From an uncultured Porphyromonadaceae bacterium (GTDB taxonomy: Bacteria; Bacteroidota; Bacteroidia; Bacteroidales; Muribaculaceae), in contig CALEUL010000056.1 in assembly GCA_937921035.1 (NCBI GenBank), positions 1 through 64,000 on the forward strand: 64,000 bases of DNA, written 5' to 3'. Under the pieces are notes generated by a model, which worked only from the letters and a program-made list of their open reading frames with translations, searched no databases and was not told the DNA's origin. This document shows, one piece after another, positions 26,619-36,129 of this stretch. The translations under genes were made by a program, and so were the position numbers. Numbering within the stretch: position 1 is the first letter of the stretch; each line of letters opens with the position of its first letter.

Positions 26619-29177
26619 ATGAAAATTCCTGTAAGCAACACAAACGCCCCTGTATGGCGTGACATTACAGTCAAATCTGAGCTGCCACAAAAGCTCAAAC
26701 CCCTCGAAGAACTGTCGAAGAACCTCTGGTGGGTGTGGAACAGCGAAGCTAAAGCCTTGTTCCGCTCCATTGACCCCGATTCGTGGCGTCGCGATGGTGA
26801 AAATCCTGTGCTGATTCTTCAGCAGCTTACTTCCGACAGAATCAAAGCTCTTTTAGCCGATGATGAGTTCATGGCACAGCTCGACAAGGTATATTCCGAC
26901 TTTAAGGAATATATGTCCAAGCCTATGCGTAAGGATGTTCCTTCGGTTTCCTATTTCTCGATGGAATATGGTCTGTGCAACTGCCTGAAGATTTATTCCG
27001 GCGGTCTTGGCGTACTTGCTGGCGACTATATCAAGGAAGCATCCGACAGCTGCGTGGACATGACTGCCGTAGGTTTCCTTTATCGCTTCGGCTATTTTAC
27101 CCAGACACTGAGCGTGGACGGTCAGCAGATTGCCAACTACGAGCCTCAGAACTTCAATCAGCTTCCTGTAGAGCAGGTAATGGATGCCGATGGCCATCCA
27201 ATGATTTTGGAAGTTCCTTATCCCGGCCGTATCATTTACAGCCATATATGGAGAGTTAACGTAGGTCGTATGAAGCTGTATCTGATGGATACGGATTTCG
27301 ATATGAACAGCGAATTCGACCGTCCTATCACCCACAAGCTCTATGGAGGCGATTGGGAAAACCGCATCAAGCAGGAATATCTTCTCGGTATCGGCGGTGT
27401 GCTGATGCTCCAGAAACTTGGTGTCAACAGCCAGCTGTATCACTGCAACGAAGGCCACGCCGCTTTGCTGAACCTGCAGCGTCTGGTAGACTATGTTCAG
27501 AAAGACGGGCTCGACTTCAATGTAGCTCTCGAACTTGTACGCGCTTCTTCGCTGTATACAGTCCACACTCCTGTTCCTGCCGGCCACGACTACTTCGACG
27601 AAGGTCTCTTCGGTAAATACATGGGCGAATATCCCGCAAAACTTGGCATCAGCTGGAACGACCTTATGAATATGGGTCGCGAGAATCCCGACACCAACGA
27701 ACGCTTCAGCATGAGCGTGTTCGCGCTCAACACATGCCAGGAAGCCAACGGTGTTAGCTGGCTCCACGGCGAAGTTTCCAAGAAGATGTTCGCCGGTATC
27801 TGGAAAGGTTATTCCTGGGAGGAAAGCCATGTAGGTTATGTTACCAATGGCGTTCATATGCCCACATGGGCCGCTTCCGAATGGAAGGAATTCTATACTG
27901 AGAAACTCGGCAAACAGGTATTCGCAAATCAGAGCGACCCCGAGGCATGGAAGGGCATCTTTGAAGTACCCGACGAGGAAATCTGGAAGATGCGCGTTAC
28001 TCTCAAGAATAAGTTCATCAACTTCCTGCGCCGCGATTTCAAGGAAAAATGGCTTGCTCATCAGGGAGATCCTTCTGCAGTTATCAATATTGTAGACCGT
28101 ATCAACCCCAACGCTCTCATTATAGGTTTTGCACGTCGCTTTGCAACATACAAGCGCGCACACCTTCTGTTTACCGATCTGGACCGTCTTGCCAAGATTG
28201 TAAACAATCCTCAGTTCCCCGTACAGTTTATCTTTGCCGGCAAGGCACATCCCGCCGATGGTGCCGGTCAGGACCTGATTAAGCGAATTGTTGAAATCAG
28301 CCGCCGCCCGGAATTCCTCGGCAAGATCATCTTCCTCGAGGACTACAATATGATTGTTGCAAAACGTCTTGTTACCGGTGTCGATATCTGGCTTAATACG
28401 CCTACACGTCCTCTCGAGGCTTCCGGTACATCCGGTGAAAAGGCTGAGATGAACGGTGTGCTGAACTTCTCGGTTCTCGACGGCTGGTGGTACGAAGGCT
28501 ACCGCTTCAACGAGCATGCCGGCTGGGCACTTACCGACAAGCGTACTTATACCGACCAGGGTCAGCAGGACAAACTCGACTCTGCTACTATATACTCGAT
28601 GCTCGAGAACGAGATTATTCCTCTGTACTTCGAGAAGAACTCCGCAGGTTACTCGCCCAAGTGGATCCAGTATATCAAGGGTTCTATCGGCGACATTGCG
28701 CCTCACTTTACTATGAAGCGTATGATAGACGACTATATCGACCGTTTCTACGATAAGGAGGCCAAGCGCAGCAAACGTCTCTCGGCCGATAACTTCTCGC
28801 TGGCAAAGCATATAGTTGCCTGGAAAGAGAATGTAGCACGCCTCTGGGATGGCGTAAAAGTTGTGGATATGCGCCACAGCGGCGAAATTGCCAATGGAAT
28901 AACCGGCGAACCTTTCCATGTAGAGATTACCATCGATACTAACGGCCTCGGTCGCGACTTAGGTGTAGAGATGGTGGTATATCGTCAGATTGATGGTCAG
29001 GAGCGCCTGAACCGAGTAGTTCCCTTCAAGGTTATCAAGCAGGAAGGCAACAATGTTACCTACGAGCTCACCGATAAGGTAAACGATGCTGGTGTATTCC
29101 GTTACGGTTTCCGTATTTATCCCAAGAATGCGGAACTTCCCCATCGTCAGGACTTCGCTTTCACACGCTGGATCTGA
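26619..29177 (+). CDS. glgP: Alpha-glucan (glycogen) phosphorylase
   Basis: Releases glucose 1-phosphate from alpha-1,4-glucans. The 852-residue protein starts with a DUF3417-type N-terminal domain (about 18-120, [20 protein letters not shown]) seen in the MalP/GlgP group of Bacteroidota. The catalytic GT35 core follows. The pyridoxal-phosphate lysine lies in [17 protein letters not shown] (about 600-616). Other active-site runs are [28 protein letters not shown] and [10 protein letters not shown]. It ends with a good terminator. The branching enzyme and ADP-glucose pyrophosphorylase are not in the window. Confidence 0.95.
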   Translation: MKIPVSNTNAPVWRDITVKSELPQKLKPLEELSKNLWWVWNSEAKALFRSIDPDSWRRDGENPVLILQQLTSDRIKALLADDEFMAQLDKVYSDFKEYMSKPMRKDVPSVSYFSMEYGLCNCLKIYSGGLGVLAGDYIKEASDSCVDMTAVGFLYRFGYFTQTLSVDGQQIANYEPQNFNQLPVEQVMDADGHPMILEVPYPGRIIYSHIWRVNVGRMKLYLMDTDFDMNSEFDRPITHKLYGGDWENRIKQEYLLGIGGVLMLQKLGVNSQLYHCNEGHAALLNLQRLVDYVQKDGLDFNVALELVRASSLYTVHTPVPAGHDYFDEGLFGKYMGEYPAKLGISWNDLMNMGRENPDTNERFSMSVFALNTCQEANGVSWLHGEVSKKMFAGIWKGYSWEESHVGYVTNGVHMPTWAASEWKEFYTEKLGKQVFANQSDPEAWKGIFEVPDEEIWKMRVTLKNKFINFLRRDFKEKWLAHQGDPSAVINIVDRINPNALIIGFARRFATYKRAHLLFTDLDRLAKIVNNPQFPVQFIFAGKAHPADGAGQDLIKRIVEISRRPEFLGKIIFLEDYNMIVAKRLVTGVDIWLNTPTRPLEASGTSGEKAEMNGVLNFSVLDGWWYEGYRFNEHAGWALTDKRTYTDQGQQDKLDSATIYSMLENEIIPLYFEKNSAGYSPKWIQYIKGSIGDIAPHFTMKRMIDDYIDRFYDKEAKRSKRLSADNFSLAKHIVAWKENVARLWDGVKVVDMRHSGEIANGITGEPFHVEITIDTNGLGRDLGVEMVVYRQIDGQERLNRVVPFKVIKQEGNNVTYELTDKVNDAGVFRYGFRIYPKNAELPHRQDFAFTRWI

Positions 29178-29197
29178 TTCTAAGACTGAACATAAAA

Positions 29198-29227
29198 CGG
29201 GAGCGGCGAATGCCGCTCCCGCTTTTT
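29198..29227 (+). terminator. Rho-independent terminator after glgP
   Basis: Perfect 10-bp stem CGGGAGCGGC (29198-29207) / GCCGCTCCCG (29212-29221), GAAT loop, followed by CTTTTT. Confidence 0.93.
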
Positions 29228-29285
29228 ATGCTCTGATATCTCTTTGGAAGTGTTGCGGGATAATTCCGCACTGCTTGATGGATAC

Positions 29286-29311
29286 AAAAAAGCCGGCTAA
29301 AAGCCGGCTTT
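29286..29311 (-). terminator. Rho-independent terminator for the DUF4270 gene
   Basis: Minus-strand stem AAAGCCGGC / GCCGGCTTT with a 5-base loop, followed by a run of T (29286-29291 read in reverse). It sits 20 bases after the DUF4270 stop. Confidence 0.85.
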
Positions 29312-29330
29312 CTGAATATAATCGTAGATT

Positions 29331-30716
29331 TTAATGAGCTTTCTGAACTGTGTAGGTCAACTTAATTTTAACCTTGTCGAGATCCACGCTTCCCATGACC
29401 GGCGAGATAAGATAGGGTTGAACGTCGGTAACAGTGTATTGCGTGGTGTAGCTGTAGCTGCTGACTACGGCTTCCTGCGTAACCTGCACGGGAACGAGGC
29501 AGAATGTATAGTCGTCTTCGGTAATTTCCTTGCCATCCTGTACTTTGTCCAGCAAATCCAAAAGATATGAACGCATATCGCCGAAAGAATAGCCTGTGCC
29601 GGCGATGTAAGTGGCGTAGAACGATGTTTTGTTGTCGGGGAGTTTATTGTTGCGGAAGAAAGCGTCGCGGTCTTTCTTGAGAACGAGCAAAACATAGGGC
29701 GGGGGAGTAACAGATGCGTTATTGGAGATGGAGTCGCATGGAATCGTCATTGTAAGGTTGTTGAGTACTGCAATGGTGTTCTTGCTGTAATCCTCTACGA
29801 GTTTTTTGCCAGGGAGTTTGATTTCCATTTCGTAGCCGAGAGGAGCAACAAGCAGGTTCTTGCCTTCGTTGAACAGATTTTCCAGCGTCGGCGACATTCT
29901 GTAGCGCAGGTTATTGTTGCTGATAACCTCTGGTGTGGACAGCATATACTGGTGAATGCTGTTAATCGTATCATTCAGCGAGTCGTTCACTTCGGTTATT
30001 TTACGCAAGTGGAATGTGAGTGATGCGCTGGAGATTACAGTCATGCGTCCACTGCCGAAACTGGAACGCATATACACGCCCGGGAAAACGTTTTCGGAGA
30101 AAATCTCGCCGTTGGCAAAGTTGGCCGGATTATCCTGAAAATTCTTGAAAATATCCTGGCCAAGCTTCTGAGGCAGCTTTATGAGTATCTCACGATAGGT
30201 TTCGGTACTGTTCAGCTGATTGCTTTCCGGCAGTGTATTGTAGGTTGTCGTGGCAAGCGGTGTGGTGTTGTAATATCCGTCGGGGTTGAAGTCGCTGGAA
30301 ATGGAATTCGGCAGAGCCTTGTTAAGCGGATATACTGTAAGCCCCATAGGAGCGATGGAGTCGCCGATATAATTGCCTATAGCATATCGGAGGGTAAGGA
30401 AAAGCGAATCTACGTTATTGTAGCTGTAATTGGCGGTGTCCAGGGCAGTGGAGGGCAGGAACTGTGTAACAACATCGCTTGTCAGAGTTCCGTAGTTCTC
30501 TATAGCGAGGTTGCCGAGGACAAAACTTGATGCTTTAGGGCGAATGCTCGCCATTGTCAAAGTTTTGCCTTCCACAGTGTAGGCCGAGTCAATTACAATA
30601 GTAACGTCGCTGCCTGTGAGTGATGAGCCGATTGTAGATGTAGTATCTTCATCGCAGCTGTAAACGGCACCTGCCAGAAATGCTGCAAGCAGAATTTTGA
30701 TGCTGCTGTTTGTCAT
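29331..30716 (-). CDS. DUF4270 family lipoprotein
   Basis: A 461-residue predicted lipoprotein (signal peptide with lipobox VYSC, Cys21) that fits the Bacteroidota family DUF4270, whose function is unknown. The mature part is rich in Ser, Thr, Asn and beta-type alternation, as in surface or outer-membrane-attached proteins. It contains the SSLTGSDVTIVIDSAYTVEG start and a C-terminal YTVTDVQPYLISPVMG segment. It follows the GT5-like gene by 50 bases. In Bacteroidales these two are commonly neighbours, as I recall. Confidence 0.82.
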   Translation of the reverse strand: MTNSSIKILLAAFLAGAVYSCDEDTTSTIGSSLTGSDVTIVIDSAYTVEGKTLTMASIRPKASSFVLGNLAIENYGTLTSDVVTQFLPSTALDTANYSYNNVDSLFLTLRYAIGNYIGDSIAPMGLTVYPLNKALPNSISSDFNPDGYYNTTPLATTTYNTLPESNQLNSTETYREILIKLPQKLGQDIFKNFQDNPANFANGEIFSENVFPGVYMRSSFGSGRMTVISSASLTFHLRKITEVNDSLNDTINSIHQYMLSTPEVISNNNLRYRMSPTLENLFNEGKNLLVAPLGYEMEIKLPGKKLVEDYSKNTIAVLNNLTMTIPCDSISNNASVTPPPYVLLVLKKDRDAFFRNNKLPDNKTSFYATYIAGTGYSFGDMRSYLLDLLDKVQDGKEITEDDYTFCLVPVQVTQEAVVSSYSYTTQYTVTDVQPYLISPVMGSVDLDKVKIKLTYTVQKAH

Positions 30717-30766
30717 GATGATGAATAAAATTTCAGGTCGGCGGATGGCCTGAGATTAGATGTATG

Positions 30767-31579
30767 TCAGAGGGATTTGAAAAAATCGAAATAATCAGAG
30801 CTATCGTTGCTTTCGTCGAAAGGCATGAACGGTTTGCCGGATGCTTTTGCGTAGTCGAGAGCAACCTGATTGGAATCTGCGCCGCTGTCTATAGCAGCAT
30901 CGGAGAAATCGATTGCCATACGGTTAAGACGTTCGAAGTCGATCAGTCCATCTTCTGTGGCGATACTCTTGACCAGTTCTTCGCTCAACCCTTCCTGCAG
31001 GAGTTTGTCTACCATACGCTTATCAAGCTCGCCGTCGAAGGCTTTGCCAGAAATAGCGTAAACAATCTTGTTTTCGGCGAACGAGGGGTCTTCGCTGTAT
31101 ATACTGCGGAGGTACAAGGGCACAAGAGCAGTAATCCATCCTACGCATATAACCAGATCGGGATTCCATCTCAACTTCTTAACAGTTTCGATAACGCCGC
31201 GTACAAAGAATATTGCGCGTTCGTCGTTTGTTTCCGGGTCATCATCGGTTTCAAGTGATTTCTGTTGTGTGTGTCGGCAGAAGTAATCGTCGTTGTCGAT
31301 GAAATAAACTTGGAGGCGTGTGGGCTGAAGAGTAGCGACCTTTATGATAAGAGGATGGTCGGTATCATCGATGGAAATATTCAAGCCCGACAGCCTGATT
31401 ACTTCATGGAGCTGATTGCGGCGTTCGTTAATTGCACCGTAACGCGGCATGAAACATCTTACTTCAGCACCTTTCTCCTGAAGTTTGAGAGCCATCAAAC
31501 GGCTGAAATCGGCCATCGCTGTGCCGGTGAGGTAAGGGTCTATCTCCTGAGAGACGAGCAGCACTTTTTTTACGTCCAT
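30767..31579 (-). CDS. Half-length GT5 glycogen/starch synthase-like protein, probably not catalytic
   Basis: A 270-residue protein that looks like the N-terminal Rossmann half of GT5 glycogen/starch synthase. Seen are KKVLLVSQEIDPYLTGTAMADF at the start (split: VSQEIDPYLTGTAMADF, about 9-25), EVRCFMPRYGAINERR, and NPDLVICVGWITALVPLYL. The KTGGL donor-binding loop expected at residues 18-22 reads TGTAM, so the key Lys and Gly-Gly are gone. The whole C-terminal donor half is absent, and an acidic tail replaces it. It is therefore probably a sensor or regulator. It leads the two-gene unit with DUF4270. Confidence 0.75.
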   Translation of the reverse strand: MDVKKVLLVSQEIDPYLTGTAMADFSRLMALKLQEKGAEVRCFMPRYGAINERRNQLHEVIRLSGLNISIDDTDHPLIIKVATLQPTRLQVYFIDNDDYFCRHTQQKSLETDDDPETNDERAIFFVRGVIETVKKLRWNPDLVICVGWITALVPLYLRSIYSEDPSFAENKIVYAISGKAFDGELDKRMVDKLLQEGLSEELVKSIATEDGLIDFERLNRMAIDFSDAAIDSGADSNQVALDYAKASGKPFMPFDESNDSSDYFDFFKSL

Positions 31580-31777
31580 TCTCTATGGTGTTGTTTTGAG
31601 GAGAGGTTTGACTATAATATTACTTGCAAAGTTAGTGTTTTTTTTTTACATAAATGCCCTCCAGGGCTAACTGATTATTGTTTTTTTGCTTTTTTAGGTT
31701 TCATTTTACATTCGTAATCCGTAATTTTGTACCAAATTTTTCAATAGGTGCAAAACAATACATTAACATAATCCGGC
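31580..31777. promoter_or_regulatory. Divergent promoter region with two -7 boxes
   Basis: Minus-strand TAACTTTG (31627-31634) serves the GT5-like gene. Plus-strand TAATTTTG (31722-31729), with TTTC 19 bases upstream (31699-31702), serves the DsbD-alpha-like gene. A T-rich tract lies between them. Confidence 0.55.
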
Positions 31778-32746
31778 ATGAAATCCATTGGAATATCAAT
31801 ATTGTGTTATTTGTTTTTGGCTGTGATGTGTGCTGTGCCGGCACATGCTGCTGAAAAACAGACTGTTGTGTGGAGCGCCGATATCACCGAAGTATGCGAT
31901 GGCTCGGCAACGCTTACCGTTCAAGGCAAAATTTCGCCAGGATGGCACATATATGGTTTCGAGATGCCCTCGTTAGGCGATGAAACCGGTGTCCCGGACC
32001 CAACTTCGCTGGAACTTTATCTACCGGCCGGGGTCGTTACCGATGGAGACATGATAAAATCGGGAGATTGTACAGTCCGTTTTGATGATTTCATGAACCT
32101 GAATCTGCCTTGGATTACCGGCAGCGCAACTTTTGTGCAGAAATTAAAGGTTGCGTCCGGTGCTTCCGGTAAAATTGAGGGTACCGTTAATTATATGGCC
32201 TGCACCGAACAGGCATGTACACCACCGTCTAAATATGAATTCTCGCTTACATTCTCTTCCTCCGATATCTCAGGCAAGAAGGTTGCCGAGACTTCGGAAG
32301 TCGTGCGAGATGTGCACAAGGATGCTGGCGATGCTGTTGAAGAACAAGTAGTCAATGCCGATGAGCCGGAACGTCGTCCGGTTCGTGCAGCAATCGCACT
32401 TGCCGTAGCGCTTGCCTTTATCGCAGTGGCCTACTTCTGTTTTGGCAGCTGCAGGAGATTCACGACACTGCGTGTCGTTTCCGGTTTTGTTGCGCTCGCG
32501 GTTGTCGCTGCCGGCCTGTATGCGGCCGAGAATGCGATGAACCTCAGTATTATGGGGCGCAGCGGACTCTGTGCGGCCTGGTGTGTTATTTTGACGCTGC
32601 TATCGCTGTATCTTCTTGGTAAACTGCGCTTTGCTGGCGACGATCAACCGAAACACATAACATCGCCTCGTATTATAGCAGCTGTTATTCTCCTCACGAT
32701 GGCCCTGTGCCTTTATTTATCAATCAACTTCACTACAATTCAATGA
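31778..32746 (+). CDS. DsbD N-terminal (alpha) domain protein with four C-terminal membrane helices
   Basis: A 322-residue protein. A signal peptide (about 1-25, AHAA end) precedes a DsbD-alpha immunoglobulin-like domain (about 27-165). This carries GWHIYGFEMP and the redox pair in YMACTEQACTPP (Cys142 and Cys147), as in Bacteroidota DsbD. Instead of the CcdA-like eight-helix beta domain and thioredoxin gamma domain, an acidic linker is followed by about four membrane helices (about 205-322) without obvious CxxC pair. Its last codons overlap the mazG start by 4 bases. Whether it passes electrons or is a structural remnant is unclear. Confidence 0.75.
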   Translation: MKSIGISILCYLFLAVMCAVPAHAAEKQTVVWSADITEVCDGSATLTVQGKISPGWHIYGFEMPSLGDETGVPDPTSLELYLPAGVVTDGDMIKSGDCTVRFDDFMNLNLPWITGSATFVQKLKVASGASGKIEGTVNYMACTEQACTPPSKYEFSLTFSSSDISGKKVAETSEVVRDVHKDAGDAVEEQVVNADEPERRPVRAAIALAVALAFIAVAYFCFGSCRRFTTLRVVSGFVALAVVAAGLYAAENAMNLSIMGRSGLCAAWCVILTLLSLYLLGKLRFAGDDQPKHITSPRIIAAVILLTMALCLYLSINFTTIQ

Positions 32747-33534
32747 ACAATACTCGCGCAGAACAGCTCGAGGCCCTTGGCCGACTGTTGGATACACTCG
32801 ACATCCTCCGTGTAAAATGCCCTTGGGATGCTAAACAGACTAACGAAAGTTTACGTCCCAATACTATCGAGGAAGTTTTTGAACTTACTCAAGCGTTGAT
32901 GGACGATAAGCCCGATGAAATCAAGAAAGAACTTGGCGATGTGCTTCTGCACGTGATTTTCTATGCCAAGATAGGTTCGGAGAGCGGACGTTTCGATATC
33001 GGCGATGTTGCCAATGCTCTTAACGACAAACTTATATACCGTCATCCGCATATCTTCGGCAGTGTTGAGGCCAAGGATGCAGAAACGGTAATACAAAACT
33101 GGGAACAGTTGAAGCTGAAGGAGAAAGGCGGTAACCGCACTGTGCTTGCAGGCGTTCCCGCGGCATTACCTGCGCTTATCAAATCGTTCCGCATTCAGGA
33201 AAAGGCTGCAAATGTCGGTTTCGACTGGGAACAGCGCGAGCAAGTGTGGGATAAGGTCGCCGAGGAGACTGGAGAGGTGCGCCAGGCCATTGCAGAGGAC
33301 TGCAAGGACGATATCGAAGCAGAATTCGGCGATTTGCTGTTCAGCATTGTAAATGCTGCGCGTATTTATGGAGTCAATCCGGAAAATGCTCTGGAACGTA
33401 CCAACCGCAAATTTATCACTCGTTTCAACTGGCTTGAGGCCAGGGCTAAGGAAAACGGCCGGAATCTGAAGGACATGACACTTGCCGAGTTGGATGCCTT
33501 GTGGAACATGGCTAAGAAAGAAACGGGAATCTGA
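32743..33534 (+). CDS. mazG: Nucleoside triphosphate pyrophosphohydrolase MazG
   Basis: Hydrolyses (d)NTPs to the monophosphate and pyrophosphate, as a house-cleaning enzyme. The 263-residue protein has two MazG domains. The first contains CPWDAKQTNESLRPNTIEE and EVFELTQALMDDKPDEIKKELGDVL (acidic EExxE-x-ExxD metal site). The second contains EETGEVRQAI and EAEFGDLLFSIVNAAR. ATG 32743 gives the 4-base overlap with the preceding gene and the right family N-terminus. topB follows after 9 bases. Confidence 0.95.
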   Translation: MNNTRAEQLEALGRLLDTLDILRVKCPWDAKQTNESLRPNTIEEVFELTQALMDDKPDEIKKELGDVLLHVIFYAKIGSESGRFDIGDVANALNDKLIYRHPHIFGSVEAKDAETVIQNWEQLKLKEKGGNRTVLAGVPAALPALIKSFRIQEKAANVGFDWEQREQVWDKVAEETGEVRQAIAEDCKDDIEAEFGDLLFSIVNAARIYGVNPENALERTNRKFITRFNWLEARAKENGRNLKDMTLAELDALWNMAKKETGI

Positions 33535-33543
33535 TAACGGAAC

Positions 33544-35574
33544 ATGAAGGTTTGTATCACCGAGAAACCCAGTGTGGCAGCTACTATTGCATCCATTCTG
33601 GGCGCTAATGAACGTCATCAGGGATATTTTGAGGGCGGAGGCTATCGCGTTACATGGACATATGGTCATCTTTGCGGTCTTCTCGCCCCCGAGGATTATA
33701 ATACTTCCTGGAAATCGTGGGCGCTGAGCACATTGCCCATGCTTCCGGCAAAATACGATATTAAGCTGCTCGATAATGACGGGTACAGACAACAGTTCAA
33801 TGTAATCAAAAATCTGATTGCAGACGCCGACGAGGTGATAAACTGCGGTGATGCCGGCCAGGAAGGCGAGCTTATACAGCGATGGGTAATGAGGATGGCC
33901 GATACTACGTGTCCTGTGTATCGTCTGTGGACATCTTCGCTTACCGACGAGGCTATCCGAGACGGATTCGCAAACCTGAAGCCCCAGGCCGATTACGACC
34001 GTCTTTTCTATGCCGGACTTTCCCGCTCTATCGGCGACTGGATTCTGGGTATGAACGCCACTCGTCTTTATACGGTGAAATATGCAGCCCGTAAACAGGT
34101 GCTGTCGATAGGTCGTGTGCAGACGCCGACACTGGCGCTTATTGTGAAGCGCCAGCGCGAAATCGAATGTTTCGTGCCAAAGGATTCATGGGAGCTGCAC
34201 ACCCTTTACCGCAATGTCGATTTCACATCTACCGGCGAACGATTCGAAACGGAGAGTGCCGGAAATAGTGTGGTGGAAACCATTGCTCCGCTGCCGTTTG
34301 TTATAAAATCAGTAACTAAAAAACGCGGACGGGAATCAGCTCCGAGGCTTTTCGACCTTACCTCGATGCAGGTTGAATGTAACAAGAAATGGGGCTGGAC
34401 TGCCGAGCATACTCTTGCCCTTATTCAGGGATTATACGAAAAAAAACTGACGACTTATCCGCGTGTGGATACAACATATCTGTCGGATGATATTCATTCA
34501 AAGATTGCGCCTACGCTACGTCAGATGACTCCTTATGCAAGCGTTACGGCGCCGATTCTTGCCAATCCGATTCCCAAAAGCAAGAAAATATTCGACAATT
34601 CCAAGGTTACAGATCACCATGCCATTATTCCCACCGGGCAGTATCCGTCGGGATTGGATGGCGATGAAAAGAAACTGTACCATCTTATCGCCATGCGATT
34701 TATCGGTGTGTTCTATCCCGACTGCCAGTTCGAATCCACAACTGTAATCGGTGAGGCTGGCAAGGAGGAATTCAAGGCCACAGGCAAGGTGATAGTATCG
34801 CCCGGCTGGCGCGCTCTTTTCCAGGATAAGCCGGACAAGGCTGACAAATCCGACAAGGCTTCTGAAGAACAGACTCTACCGGTTTTTATCGAAGGCGAAA
34901 GCGGCCCGCATCTTCCTTCGCTTGCCAAAAAGACTTCGCAGCCGCCCAAATATTACACGGATGGTACTCTGCTGCGGGCGATGGAAACCGCCGGCCGTAC
35001 AGTAGACAGTGACGAATTGCGCGAAGCTCTGAAAGAGAATGGTATCGGGCGTCCGTCTACACGTGCCGGTATAATAGATACGCTGATAAAACGCCGATAT
35101 ATTGTGCGCGAACGCAAAAATATTATGGCTACACAGGCCGGAATCGACCTTATTGATCTTATTCAGGAAGAACTGTTGAAATCGGCAGCTCTTACCGGAC
35201 TTTGGGAGAATAAGTTGCGTCGAATCGAATCCGGACAGTTCGCTCCGGCGAGATTCATTAACGAAATTAGCGACATGGTGCGTCAGATTGTGGGCAATGT
35301 TCTTGCCGACAATACCGTCCGTCGTATAGGTTCTGTGCCTGAGGCGGACCCTGAAAAAAAGACCCCGGCAGCCAGAAAACCACGCGCACCGAGGATTAAG
35401 GACATCAGCCAGATACCGTGTCCGGTATGCGGCGAAGGCCATTTGGTGAAAGGTCATACGGCTTATGGATGCAGCCGCTATGCACAGGGATGTCAATTTA
35501 TTCTGCCGTTTACTGTGTGCCCGGCAGAATCGACGCCCTCGCAGGTTGCAAAGACCGCAAAAAAACAGAAATAA
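33544..35574 (+). CDS. topB: DNA topoisomerase III
   Basis: Type IA topoisomerase that relaxes and decatenates DNA. The 676-residue protein begins with the Toprim domain (KVCITEKPSVAATIAS, then NCGDAGQEGELIQRWV with the acidic metal residues). The catalytic Tyr lies in TTYPRVDTTYLSDD (about 303-316), and the RVQTPTLALIV and DHHAIIPTG motifs are present. A C-terminal single zinc-ribbon-like repeat (PCPVCGEGHL ... CSRYAQGC) ends the protein. No mobile element or conjugation gene is adjacent, so it looks chromosomal. It ends directly against the convergent cyclo-ligase gene. Confidence 0.95.
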   Translation: MKVCITEKPSVAATIASILGANERHQGYFEGGGYRVTWTYGHLCGLLAPEDYNTSWKSWALSTLPMLPAKYDIKLLDNDGYRQQFNVIKNLIADADEVINCGDAGQEGELIQRWVMRMADTTCPVYRLWTSSLTDEAIRDGFANLKPQADYDRLFYAGLSRSIGDWILGMNATRLYTVKYAARKQVLSIGRVQTPTLALIVKRQREIECFVPKDSWELHTLYRNVDFTSTGERFETESAGNSVVETIAPLPFVIKSVTKKRGRESAPRLFDLTSMQVECNKKWGWTAEHTLALIQGLYEKKLTTYPRVDTTYLSDDIHSKIAPTLRQMTPYASVTAPILANPIPKSKKIFDNSKVTDHHAIIPTGQYPSGLDGDEKKLYHLIAMRFIGVFYPDCQFESTTVIGEAGKEEFKATGKVIVSPGWRALFQDKPDKADKSDKASEEQTLPVFIEGESGPHLPSLAKKTSQPPKYYTDGTLLRAMETAGRTVDSDELREALKENGIGRPSTRAGIIDTLIKRRYIVRERKNIMATQAGIDLIDLIQEELLKSAALTGLWENKLRRIESGQFAPARFINEISDMVRQIVGNVLADNTVRRIGSVPEADPEKKTPAARKPRAPRIKDISQIPCPVCGEGHLVKGHTAYGCSRYAQGCQFILPFTVCPAESTPSQVAKTAKKQK

Positions 35575-36129
35575 TCAGCGGCGACGTCCGCGAACAGTTT
35601 CATGCCCGTCTGCAATTACAATGTGGACGGGTATGTCATGTTCTTCGGTGTCGAATTCATCGAAAAGCTGGAAATCGTAGCAAACACCCACTGTAATCGC
35701 CCGTGAGCGGCTGAGCAGACGGTCATAATAGCCCTTTCCGCGGCCTACGCGGTTTCCGTGGCTGTCGAAAGCCACAGCGGGAACAATCACAAGGTCTATT
35801 TCGTTGATGTCCACAGTATCATCGCCATCAGGCTCTTCGATATGGAATGCTCCCAAGTGCATGTGCGAGCGTTCGTAAGGTAATATCTCGAGGTCGAGCC
35901 CGTTCACGCGAGGCAGATAGAACTGCTTTGTGCCTGCCATCGATTCGATGAATTCTCTGGTTGACAATTCATCGGGCAGGGAATGGTACATCAGTATTCG
36001 GTCGGCCATTACGAATGCTGCGAGCTTTTGTACCCTTTCGAATACGCGCCGGGCTGCCGCACTCTTTTCGGCGGCATCCAGCATCGTTTTTCTTGCGCGC
36101 ACCTGACGGCGTATTTCTTCTTTTGTCAT
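35575..36129 (-). CDS. 5-Formyltetrahydrofolate cyclo-ligase
   Basis: Converts 5-formyl-THF to 5,10-methenyl-THF with ATP. The 184-residue protein has the N-terminal EEIRRQVRARKTML basic helix, the folate-binding PRVNGLDLEI region, the PAVAFDSHGNRVGRGKGYYDRLL signature (split: VGRGKGYYDRLL, about 129-140) and the VCYDFQL segment. Its start overlaps the S41 peptidase stop by 4 bases. It is last in the clpP-led run. Confidence 0.92.
   Translation of the reverse strand: MTKEEIRRQVRARKTMLDAAEKSAAARRVFERVQKLAAFVMADRILMYHSLPDELSTREFIESMAGTKQFYLPRVNGLDLEILPYERSHMHLGAFHIEEPDGDDTVDINEIDLVIVPAVAFDSHGNRVGRGKGYYDRLLSRSRAITVGVCYDFQLFDEFDTEEHDIPVHIVIADGHETVRGRRR

Noticed and set aside
26853..28919. 688-codon open frame on the minus strand opposite glgP
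   Set aside because: It lies fully opposite a well-recognised conserved enzyme. Its translation shows no family motif, and such frames arise from codon bias (few TTA, CTA and TCA codons in the sense gene).
30767..31579. GT5-like gene as a frameshifted full-length glycogen synthase
   Set aside because: No donor-domain sequence follows in any frame; the next gene is an unrelated lipoprotein and the end is compact and in frame.
31778..32746. DsbD-like gene as a truncated DsbD by frameshift
   Set aside because: The downstream sequence is mazG with an overlap of 4 bases; no CcdA or thioredoxin part occurs in other frames.
33544..35574. topB as a marker of a conjugative element
   Set aside because: No tra, mob, integrase or partition gene adjoins; the neighbours are housekeeping genes in the same orientation.
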